Part shown: positions 28,156-37,524 of the stretch, piece by piece | Numbering within the stretch: the stretch's first letter is position 1 | Layout of the letters: the number at the start of each line of letters is the position of its first letter | DNA from: Pontibacterium sp049603715 | GTDB taxonomy: Bacteria; Pseudomonadota; Gammaproteobacteria; Pseudomonadales; Balneatricaceae | DNA: 64,000 bases | Direction: 5' to 3' | NCBI GenBank assembly: GCA_049603715.1 | Contig: JBMYSW010000007.1 | Coordinates: 62,001 to 126,000 of the forward strand | Translations under genes and position numbers: made by a program | Notes under the pieces: generated by a model | Told to the model about the DNA's origin: nothing | The model's database searches: none | What the model saw: only the letters and a program-made list of their open reading frames with translations

Positions 28156-29280
28156 TTATAAAGGCAAGGCCGCGCGGGCTTTTTGCGCCTCAGTCCAACG
28201 AGCTCGCCAGCGCTTATTCACGAGTAAGTCTGCGAGTTTTAGCACCAATAGGCCCGGCTCAACCGTTTGCAACAAAACCGACAAACGCTCAGCTGAGCGT
28301 TGATGCGACTGCTTGCTCCATTGCCCTGTGCTTCCCACCATCAGGGTATCCACACGCTCAAAGGCGGTTAAGTCGCGCATTTGGCGAATCAGCTTGGTCA
28401 ACAAGCGATCAATGTCCCCTTCGGCGTCTTGCGGGAAGGTTTCATCAAAGGCATGAAACAACGCACCGATGTTGCGAATGGAGGCCAAGGCGAGGTCAGC
28501 ATAATGCCATTCGCCAGTTACTTTCCATGCTTCGAGGTAACGGGGCCAAAGCGCCACTTCTTGTTGTAGCAACTCACAGTACACAGCTTCACAGCTCATC
28601 TCCTGAGTTACCGCAATCGGCGTGCGTGCAGGCAATCTAAAGCCCTGACGATGCAAGCGATAGCCGCGCTCTGCTTTACTGGTATCGGCCGTTAACAGTG
28701 GTACACGTTGGGCCAAGGCCATTGCCACTTGAAACAAGCTACTCGCTTCGCCTTGCTTAAGCTCTAGCTCCACTTCGCAAATATCGTCCGAAACGCGCTC
28801 GCCGCCAATCTCGGCCCATGCTGCGCCGGTATCAAGGGCAACCTCAATGGCCACAGGTTCGCCTTGCTCACCCACGCCCTCATACCACCACACCTGACGG
28901 ACAAAATCGGTAGAAAATACCGGCGCAATGGTTTGGGTAACATAATCACGGTCGAGGGTGCTAGGCCACGCCTCATCGTCAATCAGCGATAAATCAAGCT
29001 CAGCGCTAGGCACTTCCCACTCCCACTCGTTGCGAGCATGCAGCCCCGCCTCGGAATGACCTTGGGTTTTAAAGGTTTGAATAAAGCGCCCCTGTTTGTG
29101 GCGAATGCGCAAGGCTACGCGGTGTTCTGAAAGTTTATGGTCAGGGGTGTCAAAATAAATATTCTGCAAAGCATTTGCAGGGTAGGCAGTGGAGCTCGCG
29201 CCCGTGAGCAGCGGATGCTGCTTTAACATTTCTAAATGATCTTTTGCCAAGGTGAGCTTTAGCTCAATTTCCATCGCCAT
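28156..29280 (-). CDS. CYTH and CHAD domain-containing protein (YgiF-like inorganic triphosphatase)
   Basis: The N-terminal CYTH domain (about 1-205) has the signature MEIELKLTL (E-x-E-x-K), LRIRHKQGRFIQTFKTQG and a later EVELELKQG strand, all forming the triphosphate-binding tunnel. The C-terminal CHAD region (about 210-370) is helical but has few of the usual basic H-x3-R-x3-K repeats and is short, so the total is 374 residues versus 433 in E. coli YgiF. Family members hydrolyse inorganic tripolyphosphate. Location next to glnE matches E. coli. Confidence 0.85.
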   Translation of the reverse strand: MAMEIELKLTLAKDHLEMLKQHPLLTGASSTAYPANALQNIYFDTPDHKLSEHRVALRIRHKQGRFIQTFKTQGHSEAGLHARNEWEWEVPSAELDLSLIDDEAWPSTLDRDYVTQTIAPVFSTDFVRQVWWYEGVGEQGEPVAIEVALDTGAAWAEIGGERVSDDICEVELELKQGEASSLFQVAMALAQRVPLLTADTSKAERGYRLHRQGFRLPARTPIAVTQEMSCEAVYCELLQQEVALWPRYLEAWKVTGEWHYADLALASIRNIGALFHAFDETFPQDAEGDIDRLLTKLIRQMRDLTAFERVDTLMVGSTGQWSKQSHQRSAERLSVLLQTVEPGLLVLKLADLLVNKRWRARWTEAQKARAALPL

Positions 29281-29523
29281 AGGCTGTTTTATCTCTTGTA
29301 CTTTACTAAAAATGGGCCGGACCCAGAGGAGTGTCTAGCTCGCCACGGAGTTACCTATTGGTTTCTTATAAAACCCCAAATGGCCAAGCAAGCAGGACGG
29401 CTCCACATTCACTAAACGCAAGTTTCATGACATTAATGTTTCATTTTTGTTGCGTTTATATTTCAACATCTCCCTAAGCCCCCTATAATTCTACCTCTTT
29501 AGTTTTAGAAAGGTCATCCAACT

Positions 29524-30201
29524 GTGCCAAATAGCCCTTTTTCGCAAATGTTTGCCCGTTCGCCGTTTAAGCCTATGCAGGCCCACATTGTCAAAGCGCA
29601 CGAATGTGCTGCCGAGCTTGTGGTGTTTTTTGAAGCCGTTGTGGCGAACAACTGGGAGCAAGCTACGGCCGCTCAAGCAAGGATCAACGAGCTAGAGCAT
29701 GATGCCGACTCCATCAAAAAGGACGTACGAACACACCTACCTAAAAGCTTGTTTTTGCCTGTGCCTCGCTCAGACTTACTTGAGCTACTGCGCATGCAAG
29801 ACAAAATTGCCAACCGCGCCAAAGACATCGCCGGCATTATGCTAGGCCGCAAAATGTCGATTCCTGCGGATATCAGCGAATTAATGCTTTCTTTTGTTCG
29901 CTCTTCTGTTTCTACAACAGAAAAAGCAAGTAAAGCCCTTAGCGAACTTGATGAACTTGTAGGCAGTGGCTTCCGTGGTCACGAGGTTACCATTGTTGAG
30001 CAACTTATCGACGAACTCGATGAGCTTGAGCATCAAACCGACGACCTAGAACGCCGTATTCGTCACGCACTCTTTTCTTTCGAGAAAACTCTCGACCCAA
30101 TTGATGCCATGTTCCTTTACCAAGTGATCTCTGGCATTGGCGATCTAGCAGACCGCGCCCAACAAGTGGGTAGTCGATTACAACTTCTTGTTGCGCGTTA
30201 A
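29524..30201 (+). CDS. TIGR00153/DUF47 PhoU-like phosphate transport regulator
   Basis: Mostly helical 225-residue protein of the DUF47 (PhoU-related) family, with metal-binding-like acidic helices (INELEHDADSIKKDVRTHLP and LDELEHQTDDLERRIRHAL). Members commonly lie directly upstream of Pit transporters and are thought to adjust their activity. It is 33 bp before pit. The start is GTG 29524 after AAAGG; ATG 29548 is an alternative. No membrane segment is visible. Confidence 0.9.
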   Translation: MPNSPFSQMFARSPFKPMQAHIVKAHECAAELVVFFEAVVANNWEQATAAQARINELEHDADSIKKDVRTHLPKSLFLPVPRSDLLELLRMQDKIANRAKDIAGIMLGRKMSIPADISELMLSFVRSSVSTTEKASKALSELDELVGSGFRGHEVTIVEQLIDELDELEHQTDDLERRIRHALFSFEKTLDPIDAMFLYQVISGIGDLADRAQQVGSRLQLLVAR

Positions 30202-30234
30202 CGAGCGCGGCACGTTACTTTAAGGTTTTTTACT

Positions 30235-31503
30235 ATGCAAATTCTTGCTGAACATGGTGATTTAATTATCATCCTGGCCTGTTTATTTGGCTTTTTTATG
30301 GCTTGGGGTGTGGGCGCGAACGACGTTGCCAACGCCATGGGTACGTCTGTAGGTTCGGGCGCTATTACCCTTAAACAAGCAATTCTTATCGCAATTATCT
30401 TCGAATTCGCTGGCGCCTACCTTGCCGGTGGTTCGGTCACAGCGACTATTCGTAAAGGCATTATCGACCCGTCACTACTTTCGGGCACACCTGAGCTACT
30501 CGTATTTGGCATGATGGCCTCTCTGCTTGCTGCAGGTACATGGCTACTTGTAGCGACACATTTTGGTTGGCCTGTCTCTACAACTCACTCTATCGTGGGT
30601 GCAATCGTTGGTTTCGCAGCGGTGGGTATCTCAGTTGACGCGGTTAACTGGGGCAAGGTATCTAAAATTGTTGCGAGCTGGGTGGTATCACCTGTGACCG
30701 CAGGCCTATTCGCCTTCTTCTTGTTCCGCAGCGTTCAGCACCTCATCCTTGATGCAAAAGACCCCTTCGCACGCGCGAAGAAGTTCATCCCGGGTTACAT
30801 GTTCATGGTAGGTTTCATCGTATCCATGGTGACCTTCACTAAAGGCCTTAAGCACATTGGCCTAGACCTTTCTTGGGGTGAAGCGGCACTGGCTTCTGTC
30901 GGTATTGCTTTCCTAACCACTATCCTTGGTTACTTCTTACTGCAAAAAATTCAGCCGAATAAACAAGCGGACGATGCTTACCACTTCTCAAGTGTTGAGA
31001 AGCTGTTTGGTGTGTTGATGATGTTTACAGCCTGTGCCATGGCCTTTGCTCACGGCTCAAACGACGTTGCTAACGCGGTAGGCCCATTGGCTGCTGTTGT
31101 AGGTGTTGTAAGTGCTGGCGGCGAAGTGGTGCAAAAATCAGTAATGCCTGCTTGGATTCTGTTGCTAGGCGGCCTAGGTATCGTTGCTGGTTTGGTGATG
31201 TACGGCCATAAGGTTATCGCAACCGTAGGTAACAATATTACTGAACTAACACCAAGCCGTGGCTTTGCTGCGACTTTGGCAGCGGCTTCAACCGTTGTAG
31301 TGGCTTCAGGTACTGGTCTTCCAATTTCGACCACTCACACGCTCGTGGGTGCAGTATTGGGTGTGGGTATCGCTCGCGGTATGGCGGCACTTAACCTGAA
31401 GATGATTGGTACTATTTTTGTGTCTTGGGTAGTTACACTACCTGCAGGCGCAGGTTTAGCTATTCTGTTCTACTTTATCTTTAAGGCGGCCTTTGGTGCC
31501 TAA
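30235..31503 (+). CDS. pit: Inorganic phosphate transporter, PiT family
   Basis: Low-affinity phosphate symporter of the inner membrane, 422 residues, with about ten to twelve hydrophobic segments. It contains the duplicated PiT signature: GVGANDVANAMGTSVGSGA near the N terminus and AHGSNDVANAVGPLAA in the second half, each followed by the STTHxxVGA motif (VSTTHSIVGAIVG; ISTTHTLVGAVLG). Its partner DUF47 protein is directly upstream. A strong terminator follows. Confidence 0.94.
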   Translation: MQILAEHGDLIIILACLFGFFMAWGVGANDVANAMGTSVGSGAITLKQAILIAIIFEFAGAYLAGGSVTATIRKGIIDPSLLSGTPELLVFGMMASLLAAGTWLLVATHFGWPVSTTHSIVGAIVGFAAVGISVDAVNWGKVSKIVASWVVSPVTAGLFAFFLFRSVQHLILDAKDPFARAKKFIPGYMFMVGFIVSMVTFTKGLKHIGLDLSWGEAALASVGIAFLTTILGYFLLQKIQPNKQADDAYHFSSVEKLFGVLMMFTACAMAFAHGSNDVANAVGPLAAVVGVVSAGGEVVQKSVMPAWILLLGGLGIVAGLVMYGHKVIATVGNNITELTPSRGFAATLAAASTVVVASGTGLPISTTHTLVGAVLGVGIARGMAALNLKMIGTIFVSWVVTLPAGAGLAILFYFIFKAAFGA

Positions 31504-31520
31504 GCACTAACACCTCAAAG

Positions 31521-31566
31521 CACAACATAAAGGGGTAGGCAAAAGCACTACCCCTTTATGTTGTGG
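31521..31566 (+). terminator. Terminator after pit
   Basis: A long stem pairs CACAACATAAAGGGGTA with TACCCCTTTATGTTGTG around an about 11-base loop. There is no long T-tract outside the stem, but the stem is strong and lies directly after the pit stop. Confidence 0.75.
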
Positions 31567-31711
31567 CTAACATTTACTCCATGTCTTCCACCCGCTGTTC
31601 ACCTTCAACAACAGGCGAATTGAACCAGTCGCCACTTAATTTCACTGGCTAAACCCAGCCCGCCTTGTGTAAAGTGCTAAAACACTCCTCGCCCTCTTGA
31701 AAGGAGCTTTT

Positions 31712-32857
31712 ATGGCTGAACTTTCTGTTTTTCAAATGTTGCAGGCCTTAATTGGTACCCCGTCCGTAAGCTGTACCCGTGCCGATTTAGACCAGTCAAA
31801 CCGTGCCGTCATCGAGCTTCTCGCCACATGGTTGAATGACTTGGGCTTCCAAACCGAAATTATGCCCATTCCTGGCCACGCGACTAAAGCTAACCTTATT
31901 GCAACTTTAGGCTCTGGCCCCGGCGGTTTGGTGCTCTCAGGCCATACCGACACCGTGCCCTGCAACCCAGAAAAGTGGCAAAGCGACCCTTTTAAGCTCA
32001 CCGAAAAAGACAATCGCTTTTACGGTTTAGGCAGCTGTGACATGAAAGGCTTTTTTGCCCTCGCCATTGAAGCTGCACGCGCCTTTAAAGACGAAACCTT
32101 CAAGCAGCCGCTGATTATCTTGGCCACAGCCGACGAAGAAACCTCAATGAGCGGCGCGCGTGCGCTAGCAGAAGCAGGCAAACCAAAAGCGCGCTACGCC
32201 ATTATTGGTGAGCCCACCAGCTTGCGGCCTATTCATATGCACAAGGGCATCATGATGGAGTCGGTGCGTATTACCGGCAAAGCAGGCCACTCGTCCAACC
32301 CTGCGCTTGGCGCCAATGCCATGGAAGCCATGCACAGTGTACTGACTGAGCTGCTCACCTTTCGCAGTGAGCTGCAAGCCAACTACCAAAACAGCGCTTT
32401 TAGTGTGTCAGTCCCAACACTCAACTTAGGCTGTATTCACGGTGGCGATAACCCTAACCGCATTTGTGGTGCCTGTGAGCTTGAGTACGACCTGCGCCCA
32501 CTACCGGGTATGGATTTAGACAACCTACGCGAAACCATTGAAAAGCGCCTTCGCCCTATTGAATCTAAATTTGGCGTTCAGCTAAGTACTGGGCAACTGT
32601 TCCCAGGCGTACCCGCCTTTGGTAACGATGTTAACTCTGAGCTAGTCAAAACCGCTGAAGCACTCACAGGTCATACCGCAACGCCTGTGGCCTTTGCCAC
32701 CGAAGCGCCGTTTATGCAACAGCTGGGGATGGATACCGTCGTACTGGGGCCAGGTAGTATTGACCAAGCACACCAGCCCAATGAATATTTGGCTTTTGAC
32801 CAGATAAACCCTACAGTCTCTTTATTGAAACAAATGATAGCTAAGTATTGCCTGTGA
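31712..32857 (+). CDS. argE: Acetylornithine deacetylase
   Basis: M20-family zinc peptidase fold enzyme that removes acetate from N-acetylornithine to give ornithine in arginine synthesis. Motifs are SGHTDTVPC (metal His/Asp), GLGSCDMKGF (bridging Asp), ADEETSMSGA (catalytic Glu pair) and GHSSNPALG in the dimerisation domain. I choose ATG 31712 with AAAGGAG upstream; a TTG at 31697 would include the ribosome site in the coding region. The stop overlaps the argA start, GTGA. Confidence 0.92.
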   Translation: MAELSVFQMLQALIGTPSVSCTRADLDQSNRAVIELLATWLNDLGFQTEIMPIPGHATKANLIATLGSGPGGLVLSGHTDTVPCNPEKWQSDPFKLTEKDNRFYGLGSCDMKGFFALAIEAARAFKDETFKQPLIILATADEETSMSGARALAEAGKPKARYAIIGEPTSLRPIHMHKGIMMESVRITGKAGHSSNPALGANAMEAMHSVLTELLTFRSELQANYQNSAFSVSVPTLNLGCIHGGDNPNRICGACELEYDLRPLPGMDLDNLRETIEKRLRPIESKFGVQLSTGQLFPGVPAFGNDVNSELVKTAEALTGHTATPVAFATEAPFMQQLGMDTVVLGPGSIDQAHQPNEYLAFDQINPTVSLLKQMIAKYCL

Positions 32858-34191
32858 CTAACGACCCCTACGTAAACTGGTTTCGCCAAACCTCGCCTTA
32901 TATCAACGCACATCGCGGCAAAACCTTTGTGATTATGCTCAGTGGCGAAACTGCCGCTCAGCCTAACTTTAACCACATTGTGCACGACATCGCCCTGCTC
33001 AATAGCTTGGGTGTGCGCCTCGTGTTGGTACAGGGGGCACGACCACAGATAGACCAGCAGCTGACTCAGCTCGCCATTGAGCCCAAGTTTCACCACAACT
33101 TGCGTGTCAGCGATGCAGAAACACTGAAGGCGACCATTGCTGCCTCGTCGTCGGTGCGCACCGAAATCGAAGCACGCTTGTCGATGGGGTTATCAAACAC
33201 CCCTATGCAGGGCGCTAAAATTCGTGTCGCCTCGGGCAACTTTATTACTGCAAAACCCCTTGGCGTTTATGAAGGCGTAGACTTAGGCCACACGGGCGAA
33301 GTGCGTCGTATCGATATTGATGGCATTAATCACCACTTGTCCCACCAACATATTGTGTTGGTGTCGCACCTTGGTTACTCGCCCTCTGGCGAGATTTTTA
33401 ACCTATCAGGTGAAGAAGTGGCCAGCCAAGTGGCGATTAAGCTAAAAGCCGACAAGCTAATTGTGTTTGGTGCCGATGACGGCGTCACCGACAGCCACAA
33501 CCGTTTACGCAGCGAGCTATTAACCGACACCGCCGAGCGCCTCGTCAAAAACTACTTGGCCAACATTGAAGACCGCTCTGCACCCCACACCGAGCTAGCG
33601 CGCAACCTTGAAACCAGTGTGCGTGCCTGTCGTGGTGGCGTGAATCGTTGCCATTTAATTAGCTACGAAAACGACGGTGCTCTCCTCACCGAGCTATTTA
33701 CCCGTGACGGTAGTGGCACCATGGTGCTGCACGAGTCCTACGAGCAAGTTCGCCAAGCCACATTTGAGGATGTGGGCGGCGTGCTTGAGATGATTCAGCC
33801 AATGGAAGAGCAGGGCATTTTGGTACGCCGCTCTCGCGAACGCTTAGAAGAAGAAATTGAGCGCTTTACCCTGATAGAGCGAGACGGAGCCATCATCGCT
33901 TGTGCTGCGCTTTATCCTTACCTTGAGGGCGAGCGCAAAATGGCAGAGCTGGCTTGTGTCGCAGTATCACCGGAGTATCGCGGTGGCGCGCGTGGCGATC
34001 AGTTATTGCGTGCCATTGAAGCACATGCAAAAAGCTTAGGCGTGGAAGCCATCTTTGTACTGACAACACGCACAGCCCATTGGTTCGTTGAAAGAGGTTT
34101 TGCGCCTGCACCTGTTGATGCCTTGCCGGATCAGAAAAAGTCGCTTTATAACTTACAGCGCAACTCCAAAGTGTTTGTAAAACCTTTGTAG
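32854..34191 (+). CDS. argA: N-acetylglutamate synthase
   Basis: Acetylates glutamate with acetyl-CoA, the first and normally arginine-inhibited step of arginine synthesis. The N-terminal amino-acid-kinase-like regulatory domain (about 20-290) starts HRGKTFVIMLSGE and includes LVLVQGARPQID. The C-terminal GNAT domain (about 295-440) has ACVAVSPEYRGGARGDQLL with the acetyl-CoA loop. The length of 445 residues is normal. I choose GTG 32854, which overlaps the argE stop by four bases. A TTG at 32848 is less likely. The argE-argA-pit neighbourhood resembles Pseudomonas. Confidence 0.93.
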   Translation: MTNDPYVNWFRQTSPYINAHRGKTFVIMLSGETAAQPNFNHIVHDIALLNSLGVRLVLVQGARPQIDQQLTQLAIEPKFHHNLRVSDAETLKATIAASSSVRTEIEARLSMGLSNTPMQGAKIRVASGNFITAKPLGVYEGVDLGHTGEVRRIDIDGINHHLSHQHIVLVSHLGYSPSGEIFNLSGEEVASQVAIKLKADKLIVFGADDGVTDSHNRLRSELLTDTAERLVKNYLANIEDRSAPHTELARNLETSVRACRGGVNRCHLISYENDGALLTELFTRDGSGTMVLHESYEQVRQATFEDVGGVLEMIQPMEEQGILVRRSRERLEEEIERFTLIERDGAIIACAALYPYLEGERKMAELACVAVSPEYRGGARGDQLLRAIEAHAKSLGVEAIFVLTTRTAHWFVERGFAPAPVDALPDQKKSLYNLQRNSKVFVKPL

Positions 34192-34230
34192 CTCTAAGCT
34201 GGCTTTGTAGCCCTGAGCTGGTTTTAACCG

Positions 34231-35619
34231 CTAGGCTGCCGGTAGCCACAAAGCAAAGCAGGCGCCCTTGAGGCTGGCCGACTGACTTACCTCAATGTGC
34301 CCTTTGTAACTGTGGATAATATCGGCAGCCACGGTAAGCCCAATGCCTTGGCCTTGGCGGGTGGTATCCAGTCGCTGGCCGCGTTGCATAATTTGTTCAC
34401 GACGATTTTGGCTAATACCCGGGCCGTCGTCCTCAATAAAAATACCCACCTGCTCACCTTGGCACTCAGCGCTTACTCGCACCTCAGAAGCACCATATTT
34501 AAAGGCATTTTCGAGCACATTACCCAGCAGCTCCATCATATCTCGCTCATCGGCAAAGCAAGCTAAGTCAGCCGACACATCCCAACTCACGGTCATTTCT
34601 TCGTCACGATAGACTTTTTCAAGCGCAACACAAATACGCTCAATGAGGGGTAACACGGGGCAGCCTTGATGTTGAATGACAGGCTTGGCCTTTACCGCAC
34701 GGCCCAGCTGATATTGCACAATTTGATCCATGCGCTGAGCTTGTGTGCGTACTAGATCGCGATAAGGCTCAAAGGTTTTAAGCTGTGTATCCGCCCCTAA
34801 AATCACCGCTAACGGCGTTTTTAAGCTGTGGGCAAGGTCGCCCATGGTATGACTGTAGCGCTGACGCTGTTGCTGCTCACTTTCGAGTAAGACATTGAGG
34901 CTCGTCACCAAAGGCTTTACTTCTTTGGGGTAACTTCCGGCCAAACGGGTTTGCTCGCCTTTTTTAATGCTGTGGATATCCATGGCCATACGCCGCAAAG
35001 GTGCTAGGCCCCAGCGTAAAATCAGCACTTGTGCGATCAGTGCCAACACCAAAACAATCGACAACCACAGCGTTAGCGATTGTTTATATTGGCTGTAGGC
35101 CTGCGCCACCCAATCGTCGACCTCCAGTACCGTAACCACCACAGGGTAGGACTCTCGCCCCATTTGCCACGGCAACACAAACTGGTAACGATACACATCG
35201 TCAGCTTCAAAATGGTCAAACTGCTCAACAGGTAAACCCTCCACCTCAGGTAGAGGCTGCGGTTGTGCAAACAGCGTGCGCTTTTGTGCCAATGAAAAGA
35301 GCCTTGCCGAAGGCGAGCGCCATATCGGCTGACCGTCTAACATGGCGACTTGACTGTACAAACCCGAGCCTAAATATTGATAGCGCGTTTCTGCCAGCGG
35401 CATAGTGAGAGTTAGGGAATCATCGTTGACCGCCAAGTTACCCAGCAAAATATAGGCTTGAAGCTGCAGTCGAGATGCTTGCTCTTGCTCTAAATGACGC
35501 AAATGACTTTGAGTTAGTGCCAGCCACGCCAACCACATGGCCAAGGGCAATACCAAGCCACAGGCCAACACCAAGCGGCGCTCCAGCGACCATTTAGACA
35601 AAGGCAGCCATCGCATCAT
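34231..35619 (-). CDS. Sensor histidine kinase, PhoQ/EnvZ-type
   Basis: Membrane kinase of 462 residues. Two membrane helices (about 15-35 and 183-205) enclose a periplasmic sensor domain of about 145 residues; a HAMP-like linker follows. The phosphorylation motif is HTMGDLAHSLKTPLAVI, and the ATPase part has NVLENAFKYG (N box), EDDGPGIS (G1) and GQGIGLTVAADI (G2). The motif and the neighbour gene fit the PhoQ branch, which senses Mg2+ or cationic peptides, but the sensor domain match is uncertain. The gene starts three bases after the response regulator stop. Confidence 0.88.
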   Translation of the reverse strand: MMRWLPLSKWSLERRLVLACGLVLPLAMWLAWLALTQSHLRHLEQEQASRLQLQAYILLGNLAVNDDSLTLTMPLAETRYQYLGSGLYSQVAMLDGQPIWRSPSARLFSLAQKRTLFAQPQPLPEVEGLPVEQFDHFEADDVYRYQFVLPWQMGRESYPVVVTVLEVDDWVAQAYSQYKQSLTLWLSIVLVLALIAQVLILRWGLAPLRRMAMDIHSIKKGEQTRLAGSYPKEVKPLVTSLNVLLESEQQQRQRYSHTMGDLAHSLKTPLAVILGADTQLKTFEPYRDLVRTQAQRMDQIVQYQLGRAVKAKPVIQHQGCPVLPLIERICVALEKVYRDEEMTVSWDVSADLACFADERDMMELLGNVLENAFKYGASEVRVSAECQGEQVGIFIEDDGPGISQNRREQIMQRGQRLDTTRQGQGIGLTVAADIIHSYKGHIEVSQSASLKGACFALWLPAA

Positions 35620-35622
35620 GCT

Positions 35623-36306
35623 TTAGCCTTCCACAAGGTCAATATCAAAGCAGTAGCCCAAACCACGCACGGTTTTAATCGGGTTATAAAGCTGTTCTGG
35701 GTCGAGCTTGCGACGCAGCCGGCGCACAAAGACCTCAAGCACGTTGCTGTCACGATCGTAGTCTTGATGGTACAAATGCTCGGTCAGCTCTGTTTTTGAA
35801 ATGGTCTGACCAGCATGTAATACCAAATACTCAAACAACCGATATTCATAACTGGTGAGTTTGATCGCCTCGCCTTGCACCGTTACTCGTTTCGCTGCGG
35901 TATTCAGTGCAATGGGGCCAAAAGTCACTTCAGGCTGGGCATGACCTGCGGCACGACGTAGCAAAGCGTTTAAACGCGCCGACAGTTCTTCCGGGTGAAA
36001 CGGCTTTACCAAATAATCATCGGCTCCGGCTTCTAGCCCTTCGACTTTATCCTGCCAATCGCCACGTGCCGTTAAAATCAAAATCGGGTATTCAACACCC
36101 GCTGCTCGCCACTGTTTAATCACCTCAATGCCCGAAAGCTCCGGCAAGCCTAAGTCAACAATGGCCAAATCGTAAGGGTATTCTGCCCCTGTATACGCGG
36201 CATCTTTACCGTCTACACAGGTTTCAACCACGTAGTTGCGCTCGTTTAAAAGGGCTTCGAGTTGCGCTCTTAAGTTATCGTCGTCTTCTACTAGCAGTAT
36301 CTTCAT
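35623..36306 (-). CDS. OmpR-family response regulator, PhoP-like
   Basis: Two-domain DNA-binding regulator of 227 residues. The receiver domain starts MKILLVEDDDNL (acidic pocket), has the phosphoacceptor Asp in LAIVDLGLPELSG and the Lys in DDYLVKPFHPEEL. The winged-helix output domain includes LTSYEYRLFEYLV, DSNVLEVFVRRLRRKL and the IKTVRGLGYCF hairpin. I choose ATG 36306 because homology starts there; ATG 36321 is also in frame. It pairs with the downstream kinase gene. Confidence 0.93.
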   Translation of the reverse strand: MKILLVEDDDNLRAQLEALLNERNYVVETCVDGKDAAYTGAEYPYDLAIVDLGLPELSGIEVIKQWRAAGVEYPILILTARGDWQDKVEGLEAGADDYLVKPFHPEELSARLNALLRRAAGHAQPEVTFGPIALNTAAKRVTVQGEAIKLTSYEYRLFEYLVLHAGQTISKTELTEHLYHQDYDRDSNVLEVFVRRLRRKLDPEQLYNPIKTVRGLGYCFDIDLVEG

Positions 36307-36417
36307 TCTCTGTCCTTTCAACGGCTCTTGTGTTGAGCCTTGGCAAACTTAACGCAGGCTTGCACTCGCTATTTTTTCACTCTCGCATCAGCGATGGGCA
36401 AGCCTTATCCGGTTAGT

Positions 36418-37029
36418 TTAACGGTATCGGGATACGGGCGTCACTGATACCTGCACTGCAAGCTGATCGCCTGGGTGATGCGGCATTTGCGTTTGGTATT
36501 GGCGACCTTGGTAACGGTAAGTCACATCATAACCTTGGAGTTGCTGCTCGTAACGAGTGTGGCTAACCTGACGGCAACGGCGCTCCTCTTTATAGCTAAC
36601 AGGTCTCGAACGGTCGGGCTGAATATCATGAGCAATGGATGCGCCTAATACCGCACCCACAACCGCACCCACTTTTTTGTTAGACGAGTTATGACCCAAT
36701 GCGTTGCCAATCGCGCCGCCAATAATGCCGCCCACTACTTCGTTGGTAATCGAACCTTTTTGATTATGGTGCACCGGCACTTGCTCCGACCAGCACTCTT
36801 GGCGTGGCTCTGACACTTCAACCTGACGATAAATCGGCGTCGCTGCTACCACACGCGCATATTGTGTCGCGTGCTGAGGGCCTTGCTTATAAGACGAGTG
36901 ACCGTTGTATGCTTGCTTATGCGAGGGCGAGCCATAACGCCACTGATCATCATGCGGCTTTGCTTGCACCGCAGAAGCTAGGGCCAAACAGCTCGTTAAA
37001 ATGAGGCTTTGTGTTAATCGCTTAGACAT
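36418..37029 (-). CDS. Glycine-zipper 2TM-domain outer-envelope protein
   Basis: Secreted envelope protein of 203 residues. A signal peptide is visible (about 1-24, ending AVQA before KPHDD). The middle has the glycine-zipper region VVGGIIGGAIGNALGH and VGAVVGAVLGASIAH (about 110-145), typical of Rickettsia 17-kDa-antigen/SlyB-like proteins. The tail is tyrosine- and glutamine-rich with paired cysteines (CWSEQ and CRQVS). The start is ATG 37029; ATG 37038 would place three residues before the signal peptide. It follows the PhoP-like regulator on the same strand but 110 bp upstream, so it may be under the same control; this is a guess from position. Confidence 0.8.
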   Translation of the reverse strand: MSKRLTQSLILTSCLALASAVQAKPHDDQWRYGSPSHKQAYNGHSSYKQGPQHATQYARVVAATPIYRQVEVSEPRQECWSEQVPVHHNQKGSITNEVVGGIIGGAIGNALGHNSSNKKVGAVVGAVLGASIAHDIQPDRSRPVSYKEERRCRQVSHTRYEQQLQGYDVTYRYQGRQYQTQMPHHPGDQLAVQVSVTPVSRYR

Positions 37030-37101
37030 AAAGGCCACTCCTATTTTTATTCAAGTGGCCTTCAGTATTGAATAGAGCAACTGAATTAAGACTGAACAGT
37101 C

Positions 37102-37353
37102 TTACGTTTTTTCGTTCGCCTTCTGCTCCTTGAGTTGGCGAACCGACAAAATAACAAACCGCACGTTGTACACCATACCAATCGCCAGTGCGATCGCCGT
37201 ACTCCCCATAAACAAGTAGCCCAGCTCTGGCACTTTTAACCAGCGCCCAATCCACAAAGAGGCAATGGCAATTAACGCTGCGGGAATCCCCGTATACATA
37301 AACCGACGCATCCACACATCTTGTCGTATCTTCTTTTTATCTACCTTCGCCAT
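37102..37353 (-). CDS. Small membrane protein of unknown function
   Basis: Protein of 83 residues with a basic N terminus (MAKVDKKKIRQDVWMRR), two hydrophobic segments (about 21-36 and 45-71) and a charged tail, KEQKANEKT. No family is recognised. ATG 37353 is chosen because it starts the basic cytoplasmic head. A start at 37419 would add 22 unlikely residues. Two palindromic elements lie about 170 bp upstream and could be operators for this gene. Confidence 0.6.
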   Translation of the reverse strand: MAKVDKKKIRQDVWMRRFMYTGIPAALIAIASLWIGRWLKVPELGYLFMGSTAIALAIGMVYNVRFVILSVRQLKEQKANEKT

Positions 37354-37524
37354 GTTGTACCTGTTTTTACTTTCGTTTTTTATCGTTATTAGCCACAGCC
37401 TAACAGCACATCGCGCCAAACTTAAGCTGTTAAGCGCACAGCTTAGCGCTCACCTTGGTGGGTGACAACTGAGGAAAAGGTAAATAGGGAGGTGAAAGAG
37501 AGCTGGCACGCAGCCAGATACATA

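Noticed and set aside
28140..28640. Plus-strand ORF of 166 codons opposite the CYTH-CHAD gene
   Set aside because: It lies fully antisense to a well-supported gene, has no ribosome site or domain, and has composition typical of a shadow frame.
29400..29523. Pho box upstream of the phosphate transporter genes
   Set aside because: Two TTTCAT elements occur in this region but are 16 bp apart rather than the 11-bp period of PhoB sites and lack the CTGTCAT pattern.
29524..31503. High-affinity Pst-type phosphate system
   Set aside because: Only a PiT symporter and DUF47 protein are present; no ATPase or binding protein is nearby.
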